Source of the DNA: Oscillospiraceae bacterium
GTDB taxonomy: Bacteria > Bacillota > Clostridia > Oscillospirales > Oscillospiraceae
DNA length: 64,000 nucleotides
Reading direction: 5' to 3'
NCBI GenBank assembly: GCA_022797115.1
Contig: JAAWKB010000002.1
Span: forward strand, 1-64,000
Below the pieces are notes generated by a model. The model was not told the origin of the DNA, searched no databases, and saw only the letters and a list, made by a program, of their open reading frames with translations. Position 1 is the stretch's first letter; each line of letters starts with the position of its first letter. The position numbers were made by a program, and so were the translations under genes. Shown here one piece after another: positions 26,430 through 36,305 of this stretch.

Positions 26430-26966
26430 ATGGCGGAGCTGTGGGATGCCTATGACCAGGAGTGACGTCCCCTGGGGTTCGACCTGGTGCGGGGTGAGCC
26501 ATTTCCCCCTGGCGCCTGGCATCTGGTAGCGGAGGTCTGCCCTGTCACTACAGATGGCCGGGTACTCCTTACCCAGCGGCACCCGGAAAAGGCTTGGGGC
26601 CTTCTCTGGGAGATTACCGGCGGCGCGGTCCTGAAGGGGGAATCCCCGGTTGCCGGCGCAGCCCGGGAGCTGCGGGAGGAGACTGGCATCACCTTGCCGG
26701 AGAGTTCCCTGCACCCGGTTTATGTCCAGCCCCGGCAGCTGCCCGGCGGGTTCCCCGCCATCTACCACAGTTTCCTGGCTGTCTTTGACCCGGACACGCA
26801 GGCTATCCGCCTCCAGGCGGGGGAAACAGTGGACTACCGCCTGATGCCCTACAAGGAATTCTTACAATTCATGATGACCGAGCACTATATCAGTTTTGTC
26901 CGCCAGCGGTTTCTGGACCATCAGGCGGCTTTTGACCGCCTGATGGCGGAACATATCGGAAAATAG
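26430..26966 (+). pseudogene. Nudix hydrolase with in-frame TGA at codon 12
   Basis: ATG at 26430: MAELWDAYDQE*RPLGFDLVRGEPFPPGAWHLVAEVCPVTTDGRVLLTQRHPEKAWGLLWEITGGAVLKGESPVAGAARELREETGI; Nudix box intact downstream. Internal GTG at 26487 opens the listed ORF. Confidence 0.7.
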
Positions 26967-26980
26967 TAAGAGGGAGAACC

Positions 26981-29575
26981 ATGGCAACTACACAGAAGAA
27001 AACTACATCCGGCGCAAAGGGCGGCAGCCGCAGCGCCGGCAGCCGGAGCGGCGGTTCCCGTACGGCCCCCAAAAGCCGCGCCGCCGCCAGGGCCCCAGCC
27101 AAGCGGCCCGTCCGCCGGGAGGTGGCCGGGATTGTCCTGCTGCTGGTGGCCCTGTGCGTGCTGGTCAGCTATTTTACTGGCGAGGGGTGGCTGATCGACC
27201 TGATCCCCAAGCTGCTCAAGGGCCTGTTCGGCATCGGCTACTATCTGGCCGTCCCCGCCCTGGCGGCGGCCGCCTGGGTCCTGCTCACCCATCGGGGCCG
27301 GCCGGTGGCCCTGCGGACCGCCTGCGCCCTGCTGGTCCCCTACCTGTTCGGCGGGGTGTGCCACATGCTGTTTTGCAGGCTGGATCTGTCTGAGCCGGAG
27401 GGCCTTTTCTCCACGCTCTGGAAAACCGGGCACACCCTGGAATCCGGCGGCGTACTCTCTGGCGGTAGCGCCCACGGCTTTACGGCTGTGCTGGGGAAGC
27501 CCGCGTCGGTGATGATCTTCGTGGTGCTGCTCCTAGTGCTGCTGATGGTGGTGTTCCAGGTGACGCCCGCCCTGCTACTGCAAATGTGGCGGGAGCGGGA
27601 ACGTCCGGACTACCGCGAGGAGGATTACGATGAGGAGGACGGCTTCTTCACGCCTGTCCAGCCCAAGCCCCGCCCCGCCCCGGCCAAAAAGAAGCCCGCC
27701 CGCGCCCGGCCAACCATCGATATCCCCTTGGATGGCACGCCGATTGGCGGCGGACGCCCGCAGCCGGAGCCGCCCCAACCCCAGCCGGATGAGGAACGCG
27801 CCGCTTTCTTCAAGCCCCGGGAGAAGGAGCTGCTGACCCCTGCCGATATCTTGGCCCCGGAGCCGGAGCCGGTCCCGGAACCCGAGCCGGAGCCTGAAAT
27901 CTTTGAATATCCCGCAGAACCGGAGCCCATGCCGGAACCAGAACCACTCCCCACGCCGGCCCCGCCGCCGGAACCGCCGCGGCGCAAAAAGAAGGAGGAA
28001 CCGGAGGATGAGGACGCCACCGCCCAGGTGGCGGCGGAGATTGAGAGCGGCATGGCCGCTGCCGGGGCGGCCTACGACTTCCCCCCCGTCACACTGCTGG
28101 ACCCCAACGTCCAGGACAACTATATCGAGGCCGGCGCGGAGCTGCGCATCAACGCCCAGCGGCTGGCGGACACCCTGCGCAGCTTTGGAGTGGATGCCTC
28201 CGCCGGGGACGTCATCCGCGGCCCGGCCATTACCCGCTATGAATTTGCCCTGGCCCAGGGGGTCAAGCTCAGCAAAGTGACCAATCTGGCCGACGACATC
28301 GCCCTGGCCCTGGGGGCCAGCGGGGTGCGTATCGCCCCCATACCGGACAAGATCTCTGTCGTGGGCATCGAGGTGCCTAACAAGACCGTGAGCCCGGTGC
28401 TGATCCGGGACGTGATCGAGTCCAGAACCTTTTCTGACCACAAGTCCTCTGTAGCATTCGCCGTGGGCCGTGACATCGGCAACAAGGACATTGTCGGGGA
28501 TGTCGCCAAGCTGCCCCACGTGCTGATTGCCGGTACCACCGGTTCCGGCAAGTCGGTATGTACCAACTCCCTGATTATCAGCCTGCTCTACAAGTCCAGC
28601 CCCGAGGACGTCCGCTTCATCATGGTGGACCCGAAGATGGTGGAGCTGGCGCCTTACAATGGCATCCCCCACCTGCTGATCCCGGTGGTGACAGATGCGA
28701 AAAAGGCCGCTGGCGCGCTGCAATGGGCAGTATTTGAGATGATGAAGCGGTACAAGACCTTCTCCGAACTGGGTGTGAAAAAGCTGGAGGAATACAATGC
28801 CATTGCCGCCCAGCGGGAGGATCTGTCCCATATGCCGTCGGTAGTGGTAGTCATCGACGAGCTGGCGGACCTGATGGTAGTAGCCGCCAAGGAGGTGGAG
28901 GAATCCATCTGCCGGGTCGCCCAGATGGGCCGCGCTGCCGGGATGCACTTGGTCATTGCCACCCAGCGGCCGTCTGCCGACGTGATTACGGGCCTGATGA
29001 AGGCCAATATCCCCAGCCGTATTGCCTTTGCAGTGGATTCTGCCATCAACTCCCGCATCATCCTGGACAACCCGGGTGCAGAGAAGCTGGTGGGACGGGG
29101 CGACATGCTGTACGCACCCCTGGGGATCGGCAAGCCCATCCGTGTGCAGGGCTGTTTCATCACCCCTGAGGAGATTGAGCGGGTAGTTGGCTATGTGAAG
29201 TCCACCGGTGAGGCCCAGTACTCTGATGAGGTCATGCGGAAGATTGAGGAGTCCGTGCAGGAGAAGGAGCGGAAGGGCGGTTCCTCCGCCCCGGAACCGT
29301 CGGACGACAATGAGAGCGACGAGCTGCTGCCCGCCGCTGTGGATGTGATCTTTGAGACCGGCCAAGCCTCTGTTTCTATGCTGCAGCGCCGTCTGAAGCT
29401 GGGCTACTCCCGTGCCGCCCGCCTGGTGGATCAGATGGAGGAGCGTGGGATTGTTGGCCCTCTGGAGGGCTCCAAGCCCCGCCAGCTGCTGATTACCCGC
29501 GCGCAGTGGCAGGAGATGCAGATGGGCGGCGCAGCCGCCCCAGAGGAAGAGGACGCGCCTTGGGGTGAGGAATAG
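26981..29575 (+). CDS. DNA translocase FtsK/SpoIIIE
   Basis: Four TM segments, Pro/Glu-rich linker, 'HVLIAGTTGSGKSVCTNSLI', 'FIMVDPKMVELAPYN', C-terminal gamma winged helix. Confidence 0.95.
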   Translation: MATTQKKTTSGAKGGSRSAGSRSGGSRTAPKSRAAARAPAKRPVRREVAGIVLLLVALCVLVSYFTGEGWLIDLIPKLLKGLFGIGYYLAVPALAAAAWVLLTHRGRPVALRTACALLVPYLFGGVCHMLFCRLDLSEPEGLFSTLWKTGHTLESGGVLSGGSAHGFTAVLGKPASVMIFVVLLLVLLMVVFQVTPALLLQMWRERERPDYREEDYDEEDGFFTPVQPKPRPAPAKKKPARARPTIDIPLDGTPIGGGRPQPEPPQPQPDEERAAFFKPREKELLTPADILAPEPEPVPEPEPEPEIFEYPAEPEPMPEPEPLPTPAPPPEPPRRKKKEEPEDEDATAQVAAEIESGMAAAGAAYDFPPVTLLDPNVQDNYIEAGAELRINAQRLADTLRSFGVDASAGDVIRGPAITRYEFALAQGVKLSKVTNLADDIALALGASGVRIAPIPDKISVVGIEVPNKTVSPVLIRDVIESRTFSDHKSSVAFAVGRDIGNKDIVGDVAKLPHVLIAGTTGSGKSVCTNSLIISLLYKSSPEDVRFIMVDPKMVELAPYNGIPHLLIPVVTDAKKAAGALQWAVFEMMKRYKTFSELGVKKLEEYNAIAAQREDLSHMPSVVVVIDELADLMVVAAKEVEESICRVAQMGRAAGMHLVIATQRPSADVITGLMKANIPSRIAFAVDSAINSRIILDNPGAEKLVGRGDMLYAPLGIGKPIRVQGCFITPEEIERVVGYVKSTGEAQYSDEVMRKIEESVQEKERKGGSSAPEPSDDNESDELLPAAVDVIFETGQASVSMLQRRLKLGYSRAARLVDQMEERGIVGPLEGSKPRQLLITRAQWQEMQMGGAAAPEEEDAPWGEE

Positions 29576-29654
29576 GTTGTCCTACTTTTTCCTTGGCCAA
29601 GGTTGCCAGGATCAGAACAGCAACTTCCGGCAGAGCAAGTTTTCATATGAAACT

Positions 29655-29684
29655 GGACAGCCGGGCCGACAGGTCCGGCTGTTC
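29655..29684 (+). terminator. Terminator-like hairpin after ftsK/spoIIIE
   Basis: GGACAGCCGG-gccgacaggt-CCGGCTGTTC. Confidence 0.6.
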
Positions 29685-29767
29685 TATCATGAATCTTCAG
29701 TCACACAAAACTGAGATATACTGATCCAACCTGCATAAGCACGTTTTCAGGGGAGGTTACACAATGC

Positions 29768-30967
29768 ATGGGTAACAAGGTTCTATTTCTATTCAGCAAG
29801 GGTGTATCACACATTGGCACAAAATTGTTTACATTTGCCTTGAGCTGGTATATTTTATCCGAAACAGGCTCCGGTTTGAGCTTTAGTATCTCGTTGCTTG
29901 TCAATTACTTACCAACGATCATTATATCAACGTTTGTAGGGTATATCAGTGACCGCATAGATCAGCCGAACCGCATCTTAGTTCTATGCGATATAGTGAG
30001 TGCCGCTGTTTGCATTCTTCCGTTTTTGCATCTTGGGCTCGCCTCTGTATACACTTCTATTTTTCTGCTGTCCGCTATCTCGGCCGTATTCAATAATACA
30101 ATTGATACTCATCTTACAAATCTGGATGGGCTTGATGGCGTACAGTCGCTTAAAAAAATGGCCTCACTGACGCAATTTATTACAGCCAGTGTTAATATTG
30201 CCGCACCATCCTTTGGTGGCGTTATGATCAGAGTGTTTCCAATCCAAACGTTCGCTCTTATTAATATGGCCTCATTTTTACTGTCGGCATTTGGGGAACT
30301 ATTTCTGCGGTTCAGACCCCGTTTAGGAAAGGAAACACCCCGGGTAGCAGAACTAGCACAAGTGAAGCCAGGTGCGTTCCTCCGCTATTTATTTCGGCAA
30401 AAAGAACTCCGCACATTTTTGCTTGGAGACAGTTTGGGTAATTTTTGTTTCAGCGCAGGCTTTAATGTGGCTCTCCCTTTGATTGTCACAGTAACGCTGG
30501 GAATTTCATCCAGCGGCTACGGCTTTATTTCAAGCAGTGCGGCGGTAGGTTCTGTGCTGTGTGCGCTGGTGCGGACAAAATATCCCAGCAAGACGGAGTT
30601 TCGATATCCGTTCTTAAAAACAGGAGGACTCGGCCTATCAATGTTGATATTAGCCCTGACTGCATGGTTTCCCTATCACGCTGTCTGGTCGGTAGCAGTA
30701 CTCTGTATACTCAAATTTATTGTTGGGTGGCTGGCAGTTGATATCAACATCCAAACAAAGACGACACTCCAGATTTATGTGGACAGCTCATATCTTGGAA
30801 AAGCCTTCGGTGTTTCTACCTCTATATCGTATATCCTGATCCCGTTGTCTCTGATTCTTGGCGGAATGATGGCAGAGCTCTGGCCCGCTTATTTACTGCC
30901 AGCCATCTCCGGTTCGGCCCTGATTTTCGCTCTTTGCCTTCTCAAGCTGGCTGAAAAGAATTCGTGA
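29768..30967 (+). CDS. Major facilitator superfamily transporter, visibly AT-richer than flanks
   Basis: 399 aa, about 12 TM; 'MGNKVLFLFSKGVSHIGTKLFTFALSWYILSETGSGLSFSISLLVNYLPTI', 'GYISDRIDQPNRILV'. Confidence 0.85.
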   Translation: MGNKVLFLFSKGVSHIGTKLFTFALSWYILSETGSGLSFSISLLVNYLPTIIISTFVGYISDRIDQPNRILVLCDIVSAAVCILPFLHLGLASVYTSIFLLSAISAVFNNTIDTHLTNLDGLDGVQSLKKMASLTQFITASVNIAAPSFGGVMIRVFPIQTFALINMASFLLSAFGELFLRFRPRLGKETPRVAELAQVKPGAFLRYLFRQKELRTFLLGDSLGNFCFSAGFNVALPLIVTVTLGISSSGYGFISSSAAVGSVLCALVRTKYPSKTEFRYPFLKTGGLGLSMLILALTAWFPYHAVWSVAVLCILKFIVGWLAVDINIQTKTTLQIYVDSSYLGKAFGVSTSISYILIPLSLILGGMMAELWPAYLLPAISGSALIFALCLLKLAEKNS

Positions 30968-31055
30968 GGAATTGCTGAGGCCAGTGAGGCCAGTATTATC
31001 CAGAAAATTTCGCGCAGGAGGAAAATCTGTAAGCCCATAGGCGTGGAAATGAATC

Positions 31056-31086
31056 TGCCCAGCAGCAATTTTTTTGCTGCTGGGCA
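31056..31086. terminator. Bidirectional terminator
   Basis: TGCCCAGCAGCAA-TTTTT-TTGCTGCTGGGCA, 13-bp perfect stem between convergent genes. Confidence 0.8.
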
Positions 31087-31096
31087 AACTGTATGT

Positions 31097-33598
31097 TTAT
31101 TCCACTGCCTCGATGGAATCCACAATGCTCATTTTACTGATTCTTCTCAATGGGATGCAGGTTGCCAACAGGCAGGCGGCTATCGCAAGCACCGCCGCCT
31201 CTGCGATAGGAATTACAGGAACAGCGACCAGCTGGAGCATATCCGTCGTTGCAGCCTCTACAAAAATCGTGCAGATATATCCGGCGATACTTCCAATCAC
31301 CGCTGCGCTCATGCCATAGTAGGCCCCTTCCCATAAAAACACCTTGAACAGGCTCCCCGCGCTCATGCCAATGGCCCGCTGCATCCCGATCTCGGTGACA
31401 CGGGTGTGGATGTTGGTGTAGACTGTGTTGACAATGTTCAAAAGGCCGATCAGCGCCACAAACAGGATCAGGCCCCAGGCCAGAAGCTGAATCTGTTGGA
31501 AGCTCTCCGCCAGCTGACGGTCGGTGTCCTCGTAGGACAGCCAGAGAGTACCGGGAGTGCGCCCCGCCAGGGCCTCCAACACAGCGTCAAAGTCCGCTCG
31601 GTCAACCCCCTCCGTCAAGGTGGGCAGCAGCTCGTTATACTCCGCTTTCCCCGTGAGGGCGGCATACAGGTCCTCATTCACAACGATCTGAACTCCGTTG
31701 ACAAAGCCGTTGTTTCCCACACTCAAATAGGTCTCATAGCCGTCCAGGGTGGCCAGTACGGTCAGCTCTCGCCCCGCCACGGTGATGGTATCCCCTGCCC
31801 GTATGCTGGTGCGGGGAATCTCCTGTCCCTCAAAGACCAGGGGCAGAGGATTGCGGACCATGCATCCCTCCCCGGCCTTCAGCTTTTCCAGGAGCTCCGG
31901 CGGCAGGGAGGAAAAAGCCCGATCCCAGTAAGCGCCGTTCAGCCCCACCACCTGGAATGTCTCCGCCGGCTGGAGGGGAAATCCAAATGCAATGCCCAAA
32001 GGATAGCCATCTGTCCCCTGCTCATAGTAGGAAAACTGCATTGCGGTCAGCTCTTCCACGCGGGTATCGTCCCGCATGGCCTGGTATTCCTCGGTGGAAA
32101 AGCCCGCCGCTTCGTTGGTGATGGAGTAGTCCCCATAGTGCTCTGCCACGCCACTCCCGGCGGTGTCCAGCAGCCCTATCGCCCCCTGGAGTGCGATAAA
32201 AACAGTGATACTCATGACCAGGGACAGGACGGTAATAGCGGTGCGGCCCCGACTGCGCTTCAAATTGAGCCGGGCATAAAACGCCTCGAAATTGCGGATT
32301 TTCTGTTCCTTCCGGCTCCGGCGCCTGACCTTTACCCGGCTCCCCGCCATCGCAACGGTGGGAGCTACCCGTGCCGCATACCGGGCAGCGGGGAGGGCGG
32401 CGGTCAGGGCGAAAACCAGGGTGACGGCTACGCTGGCCAGTAGGAACAGGCCCTTGCTGCCGCTGTTTTCTGTGATCAGCCGGTTCAGTTCCCCAGCATC
32501 CCGCGCCAAGAATATTTTTGGAGAGAGCAGTCCCGTGGCGGCGGTGAGGATGCCCTTGGCGGACAGGCTCCCCAGCAGCAGGCCCGCAGGAATACCAACG
32601 GCACACAGCAGCAGAACCTGTGCGGCGACCAGAACATACAGCTGCCCCTTGTCCGCGCCCATGGCCCGGAGGACGCCATACTGGGTCGTGCGGCGGGAAA
32701 CGGCGATTTTCAGGATGTTGTAGATCACCAGCCCTGCCGCCAGCAGGAGCAGCGCCCCCACCAGGATTCCCGCCGCCAGCATCAGGGGGAAGCCCTCGCC
32801 AGAGGCTCCCGTCACATCGGCGGCCTCCGCACGGTACCGGATGCCCAGAGCGTCCAAATACGGGATGTTGTATGTGGTATCCAGCTCATGAACGTTCAAC
32901 TCCGCTGCCAAATCGTCCATGGTGGCCTGGAAGGTCCCTTTGTCCGCTACGCGGACGTCTACATTGTAATAGAAATACTCCTCCGGCAGCAGGTCCTCCG
33001 CTGTACCAGACCCTACGATGCCGTTGACGACTCCCGCTGCGTAGTTGAGGTAGTTGCTCTCGGTAATACCCACCAAGGTGAAAGCCGCAGTGAAGTCATG
33101 GGACTGGGTGAGTACCCCGTGGCGCAGGGCCTTGGACAGGGAGAGGGATATGGTATCCCCCAGCTCCCCTGAGAACCTCAGATACCCCAGCACATCCTCG
33201 GGTAGGGCGACCTCCATGGGAGCCTCCGGCAGGCGCCCTTTTTTGACAGCGGAAATGGCGGGGTAGGCTGTGCCCACATCCTCCTGGAACTCGCTGAGGC
33301 CCAGTATCAGCGTGTTGTCCAGCTGCACACTCCCCAGCACCACGTAGCTGCCCACAAAGGACAGCCTGGGGTCGCCCTTCAGCGTCTCCAGCTGCTCCCT
33401 GTCCATCTGGACAAACCCGGCGTGGCGGTTCCCGCCGATGGCGATAGCCTGCTGCTGCCGCATGGCGGACAGCACGCCCAGGGACTGGCCGATCACCGCT
33501 GTCATCATGGTAGACAGGATGATCGCCAGGAGAATCAAAACGGAGGTGAGCCGCTGGGCCAGCAGCTCCTTCAGGGCCAGCGTTTGATATTGTTTCAT
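31097..33598 (-). CDS. FtsX-like ABC transporter permease (two-module)
   Basis: 833 aa with N- and C-terminal FtsX-type TM regions: 'LLAAGLVIYNILKIAVSRRTTQYGVLRAMGADKGQL', 'LLNIVNTVYTNIHTRVTEIGMQRAIGMSAGSL'. Confidence 0.92.
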   Translation of the reverse strand: MKQYQTLALKELLAQRLTSVLILLAIILSTMMTAVIGQSLGVLSAMRQQQAIAIGGNRHAGFVQMDREQLETLKGDPRLSFVGSYVVLGSVQLDNTLILGLSEFQEDVGTAYPAISAVKKGRLPEAPMEVALPEDVLGYLRFSGELGDTISLSLSKALRHGVLTQSHDFTAAFTLVGITESNYLNYAAGVVNGIVGSGTAEDLLPEEYFYYNVDVRVADKGTFQATMDDLAAELNVHELDTTYNIPYLDALGIRYRAEAADVTGASGEGFPLMLAAGILVGALLLLAAGLVIYNILKIAVSRRTTQYGVLRAMGADKGQLYVLVAAQVLLLCAVGIPAGLLLGSLSAKGILTAATGLLSPKIFLARDAGELNRLITENSGSKGLFLLASVAVTLVFALTAALPAARYAARVAPTVAMAGSRVKVRRRSRKEQKIRNFEAFYARLNLKRSRGRTAITVLSLVMSITVFIALQGAIGLLDTAGSGVAEHYGDYSITNEAAGFSTEEYQAMRDDTRVEELTAMQFSYYEQGTDGYPLGIAFGFPLQPAETFQVVGLNGAYWDRAFSSLPPELLEKLKAGEGCMVRNPLPLVFEGQEIPRTSIRAGDTITVAGRELTVLATLDGYETYLSVGNNGFVNGVQIVVNEDLYAALTGKAEYNELLPTLTEGVDRADFDAVLEALAGRTPGTLWLSYEDTDRQLAESFQQIQLLAWGLILFVALIGLLNIVNTVYTNIHTRVTEIGMQRAIGMSAGSLFKVFLWEGAYYGMSAAVIGSIAGYICTIFVEAATTDMLQLVAVPVIPIAEAAVLAIAACLLATCIPLRRISKMSIVDSIEAVE

Positions 33599-34269
33599 CC
33601 TGCCGCCACCTCCGACAACACCCCGTCCACAATGGTGAGCCGGCGCTCCGCCATGGCTGCGATGCGGCTGTCATGGGTGATGACCACCAGGGCTTTCCCC
33701 ATGTCCTTGCCCACCGCTTTCAGAAGCTCCATCACCTCGCTGCCGCTCCGGCTGTCCAGGTTGCCGGTGGGCTCGTCGGCAAAGATCACATCCGGCTTTG
33801 CTATCAGCGCCCGGGCGATGGCTACCCGCTGCTGTTGTCCGCCGGAGAGCTCATGGGGCAGGTGGGTCAGGCGGTCCTGAATGCCCAGCATTTGGGCCAG
33901 GTCCTGGAGATACCCCTCGTTTGGCTGCTTTCTATCCAGAAGCAGGGGCATGGTGATATTTTCCCGGGCCGTCAGGACGGGCAGCAGGTGGAACTGCTGG
34001 AAGATGAAGCCGATCCGCTGGCGCCGGAAGGCGGACAGCTCCTTGTCGGACAGGCTGTAGATGGCCTTGCCGTCATAGGTCAGATGGCCGGAGGTGGGGC
34101 GGTCCAGCCCGGAGAGCAGGTGCAGGAGCGTGCTCTTTCCACTGCCGGACGGCCCCATAATGGAGATGAAATCGCCGGGGGCGATAGTCAGCGAGGCCCG
34201 GTCCAGGGCCGTCACCCGGTTTTCGCCCTCTCCATAGATTTTGGAAAGTTCCTTTGCTTCGATGTTCAT
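33595..34269 (-). CDS. ABC transporter ATP-binding protein (LolD/MacB/BceA type)
   Basis: 'SIMGPSGSGKSTLLHLLSGLDRPTSG', 'LSGGQQQRVAIARALIAKPDVIFADEPTGNLDSRSG'. Confidence 0.95.
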   Translation of the reverse strand: MNIEAKELSKIYGEGENRVTALDRASLTIAPGDFISIMGPSGSGKSTLLHLLSGLDRPTSGHLTYDGKAIYSLSDKELSAFRRQRIGFIFQQFHLLPVLTARENITMPLLLDRKQPNEGYLQDLAQMLGIQDRLTHLPHELSGGQQQRVAIARALIAKPDVIFADEPTGNLDSRSGSEVMELLKAVGKDMGKALVVITHDSRIAAMAERRLTIVDGVLSEVAAG

Positions 34270-34314
34270 AAAAACACCCTCCTTATTGGTGTAAGGAGAG
34301 TGTACTCGGTAAAT

Positions 34315-34331
34315 CTCAAGAAACGCTCAAG
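34315..34331 (-). promoter_or_regulatory. Putative response-regulator operator upstream of the ABC operon
   Basis: AAATCTCAAGAAACGCTCAAG (34311-34331): two CTCAAG half-sites 11 bp apart; -10-like TACACT on the minus strand 10 bp downstream of the proximal half-site. Confidence 0.65.
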
Positions 34332-34335
34332 GCTG

Positions 34336-35448
34336 TCATTTGATTTGGAAGGACGCTGTGACCGCTGCGCCGCCTGCCTCTCGGTTCTCCAGACGGAGAT
34401 CGCCGCCGTGCTTGCAGCACAAGAGGCCGCTGCTGTATAGGCCCATACCGAAATGCCCATCGGTCCCCTCTGCCGTTCCAAAAGGCTTTGGCCCGTTTTT
34501 TAGCAGTTCAGGGGGGAATCCGGGGCCGTCATCCGCAACGGAGAGAAGCAGCATATTGTTCTCCAGTACGAGGGCAATTTCCAGCTTCTTTTGCGCGAAA
34601 CAGGCCGCGTTTCCAATCAGGTTTTCCGCCACAGTCAGGAAAATCCCGTGGTCAATCTGTACCGATCCCATATCTGGCCCGCAGATCGCCGGTTCCCGCC
34701 CCGGGGCCAACAGCCGCGCCGTTTCCGCCAGCTCTGCGCGCAGGTCCACCCAGGCCACGCCGGCGGGTTGCACCGGCATTTGCTCCAGCCGCTGAATGCT
34801 GCTCATGGCCTCCACATACCGCTCAATTCGCAATGTGTAGCTCTCCAGGCGGTCAAGGGCCTGCTGATTGGAGGCGTCCTGGCGCAGTAATTTGACGTTC
34901 CCCTTCAAGACAGTGATGGGATTGCGCAGATCGTGGGCAAAGGCGGCATTGAGCCGCTTTCGTTCCTCCGCCTGCCGCCATAATTCCTGATTTGTCTTCA
35001 GCAGCTCCAGCCTCATGTTTTCAAATGCCGTGCAGATTTGCCCCAGTTCGTCAGCGGAGAGGTTGGGGATGGTGAAATCCAGATCATGGGCCTGGACCCG
35101 CTGCGTCCCCTCCAGCAGCAGGGCGAGGGGTTCTTTCAGTTTCCAGCGGTAAAAGAGCATTCCAGCTGCCGCCAGACCGGCTGCCGGAAACAGGATGCAG
35201 CCCAGCAGAAAGATAAGATCCACTGCTGCCCGCATCCTCATTTGCTCTGGCGTGGGCGCAGGCAGCGGCTGGATCACGCCGTTGCTGTCGACCATCACCC
35301 CGCCTGACGGATATTGGGACGAAACCGCCTGGCACCCTTTCCACAGCAGGGCCGTCAGGATCAGCGCCGCCAGCAGTCCGCAGAGGGTCAGCAGAAAAAA
35401 GGACCGCCGCAGGCTCATATTCTTCAGCCGTTCCACCTGTACCCGCAC
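34336..35448 (-). CDS. Sensor histidine kinase
   Basis: TM, HAMP-like region, 'AFAHDLRNPITVLKGNVKLL', 'VADDGPGFP', 'GMGLYSSGLLCCKHGG'. Confidence 0.93.
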   Translation of the reverse strand: MRVQVERLKNMSLRRSFFLLTLCGLLAALILTALLWKGCQAVSSQYPSGGVMVDSNGVIQPLPAPTPEQMRMRAAVDLIFLLGCILFPAAGLAAAGMLFYRWKLKEPLALLLEGTQRVQAHDLDFTIPNLSADELGQICTAFENMRLELLKTNQELWRQAEERKRLNAAFAHDLRNPITVLKGNVKLLRQDASNQQALDRLESYTLRIERYVEAMSSIQRLEQMPVQPAGVAWVDLRAELAETARLLAPGREPAICGPDMGSVQIDHGIFLTVAENLIGNAACFAQKKLEIALVLENNMLLLSVADDGPGFPPELLKNGPKPFGTAEGTDGHFGMGLYSSGLLCCKHGGDLRLENREAGGAAVTASFQIK

Positions 35449-36095
35449 CCCCAGACTGTCTCAATATAGCTGTGGAGCGTATGGACGGCCAGCTTGGCCC
35501 GAATCTTTCGGATATGCTCCATGACAGTATCGCTGCTGCCCTCGCCGTCAATGCCCCACACCGTCTCATAGATCCGTTCCCGGTCGAAAACCTGTCCTGC
35601 ATTCAGGGACAGCAGCTCCAGAATGTCAAATTCCCGGCGGGAAAGCGGTACGGCCCCGCCGCGGACGGTCACAGTCCGGGCGGAGTAGTCCACCACGCAC
35701 TCCCCGAAAAAGCGCAGGTTAGACGGGCTGCTCCTCCGCTGTTCCCGGCGCAGATGGGCGGCGATCCGCGCCGCCAGCTCGTCCAGATCAAAGGGCTTCA
35801 CAATGTAGTCGTCCGCCCCCGCTTGAAAGCCGATGATCTGGTCAGAGGATTCTATGCGGGCTGTTAAAAATAAAATGGGGCAGGACACATGGTCCCGGAT
35901 GGTCTGACAGACAGCCAGGCCGTCCATCCCCGGCATATTGATGTCCAGCAGGATCAGATCCGGTTGTTTCTCCGCCTTTTGAATGGCCTCCTGCCCGCTG
36001 TAGGCTGTCAGAATCTCATATTGCGGGGAAAAGTAAGCTCTCATTGTGTCCACGATACCGCGTTCATCGTCCACAATCAGCAGCGTCGGTTTCAA
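35424..36095 (-). CDS. OmpR-family response regulator
   Basis: 'KPTLLIVDDERGIVDTMRAYF', 'DLILLDINMPGMDGLAVC', winged helix 'IRKIRAKLAVHTLHSYIETVWGCGYRW'; TTG start at 36095 after AGAGGAGA. Confidence 0.93.
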   Translation of the reverse strand: MKPTLLIVDDERGIVDTMRAYFSPQYEILTAYSGQEAIQKAEKQPDLILLDINMPGMDGLAVCQTIRDHVSCPILFLTARIESSDQIIGFQAGADDYIVKPFDLDELAARIAAHLRREQRRSSPSNLRFFGECVVDYSARTVTVRGGAVPLSRREFDILELLSLNAGQVFDRERIYETVWGIDGEGSSDTVMEHIRKIRAKLAVHTLHSYIETVWGCGYRWNG

Positions 36096-36141
36096 ACAGA
36101 TTCTCCTCTCTAAGGGATTTTTTCTATTATACCACATAAAT

Positions 36142-36158
36142 CTCAAGAAAAGCTCAAG
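36142..36158 (-). promoter_or_regulatory. Putative autoregulatory response-regulator operator
   Basis: AAATCTCAAGAAAAGCTCAAG (36138-36158), 20/21 identical to 34311-34331; TATAAT -10 on the minus strand at the same 10-bp distance. Confidence 0.65.
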
Positions 36159-36305
36159 ATTTTCCTGATTATTTTCCTATCATATGCTTGTGAAAGCCGC
36201 ATCCTTCCTTTATACTATCCATCGCAGACAGAACCGGCTGAAACGGTATCATTTCTTTGTCACAAATCCAGTTCATGCCAGTCAAATCCTACAGGAGGTG
36301 TTTTT

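Noticed and set aside
27840-27990. PEPEPEP-rich segment in the FtsK/SpoIIIE protein
   Set aside because: Pro/Glu-rich linkers between the TM and motor domains are common in this family.
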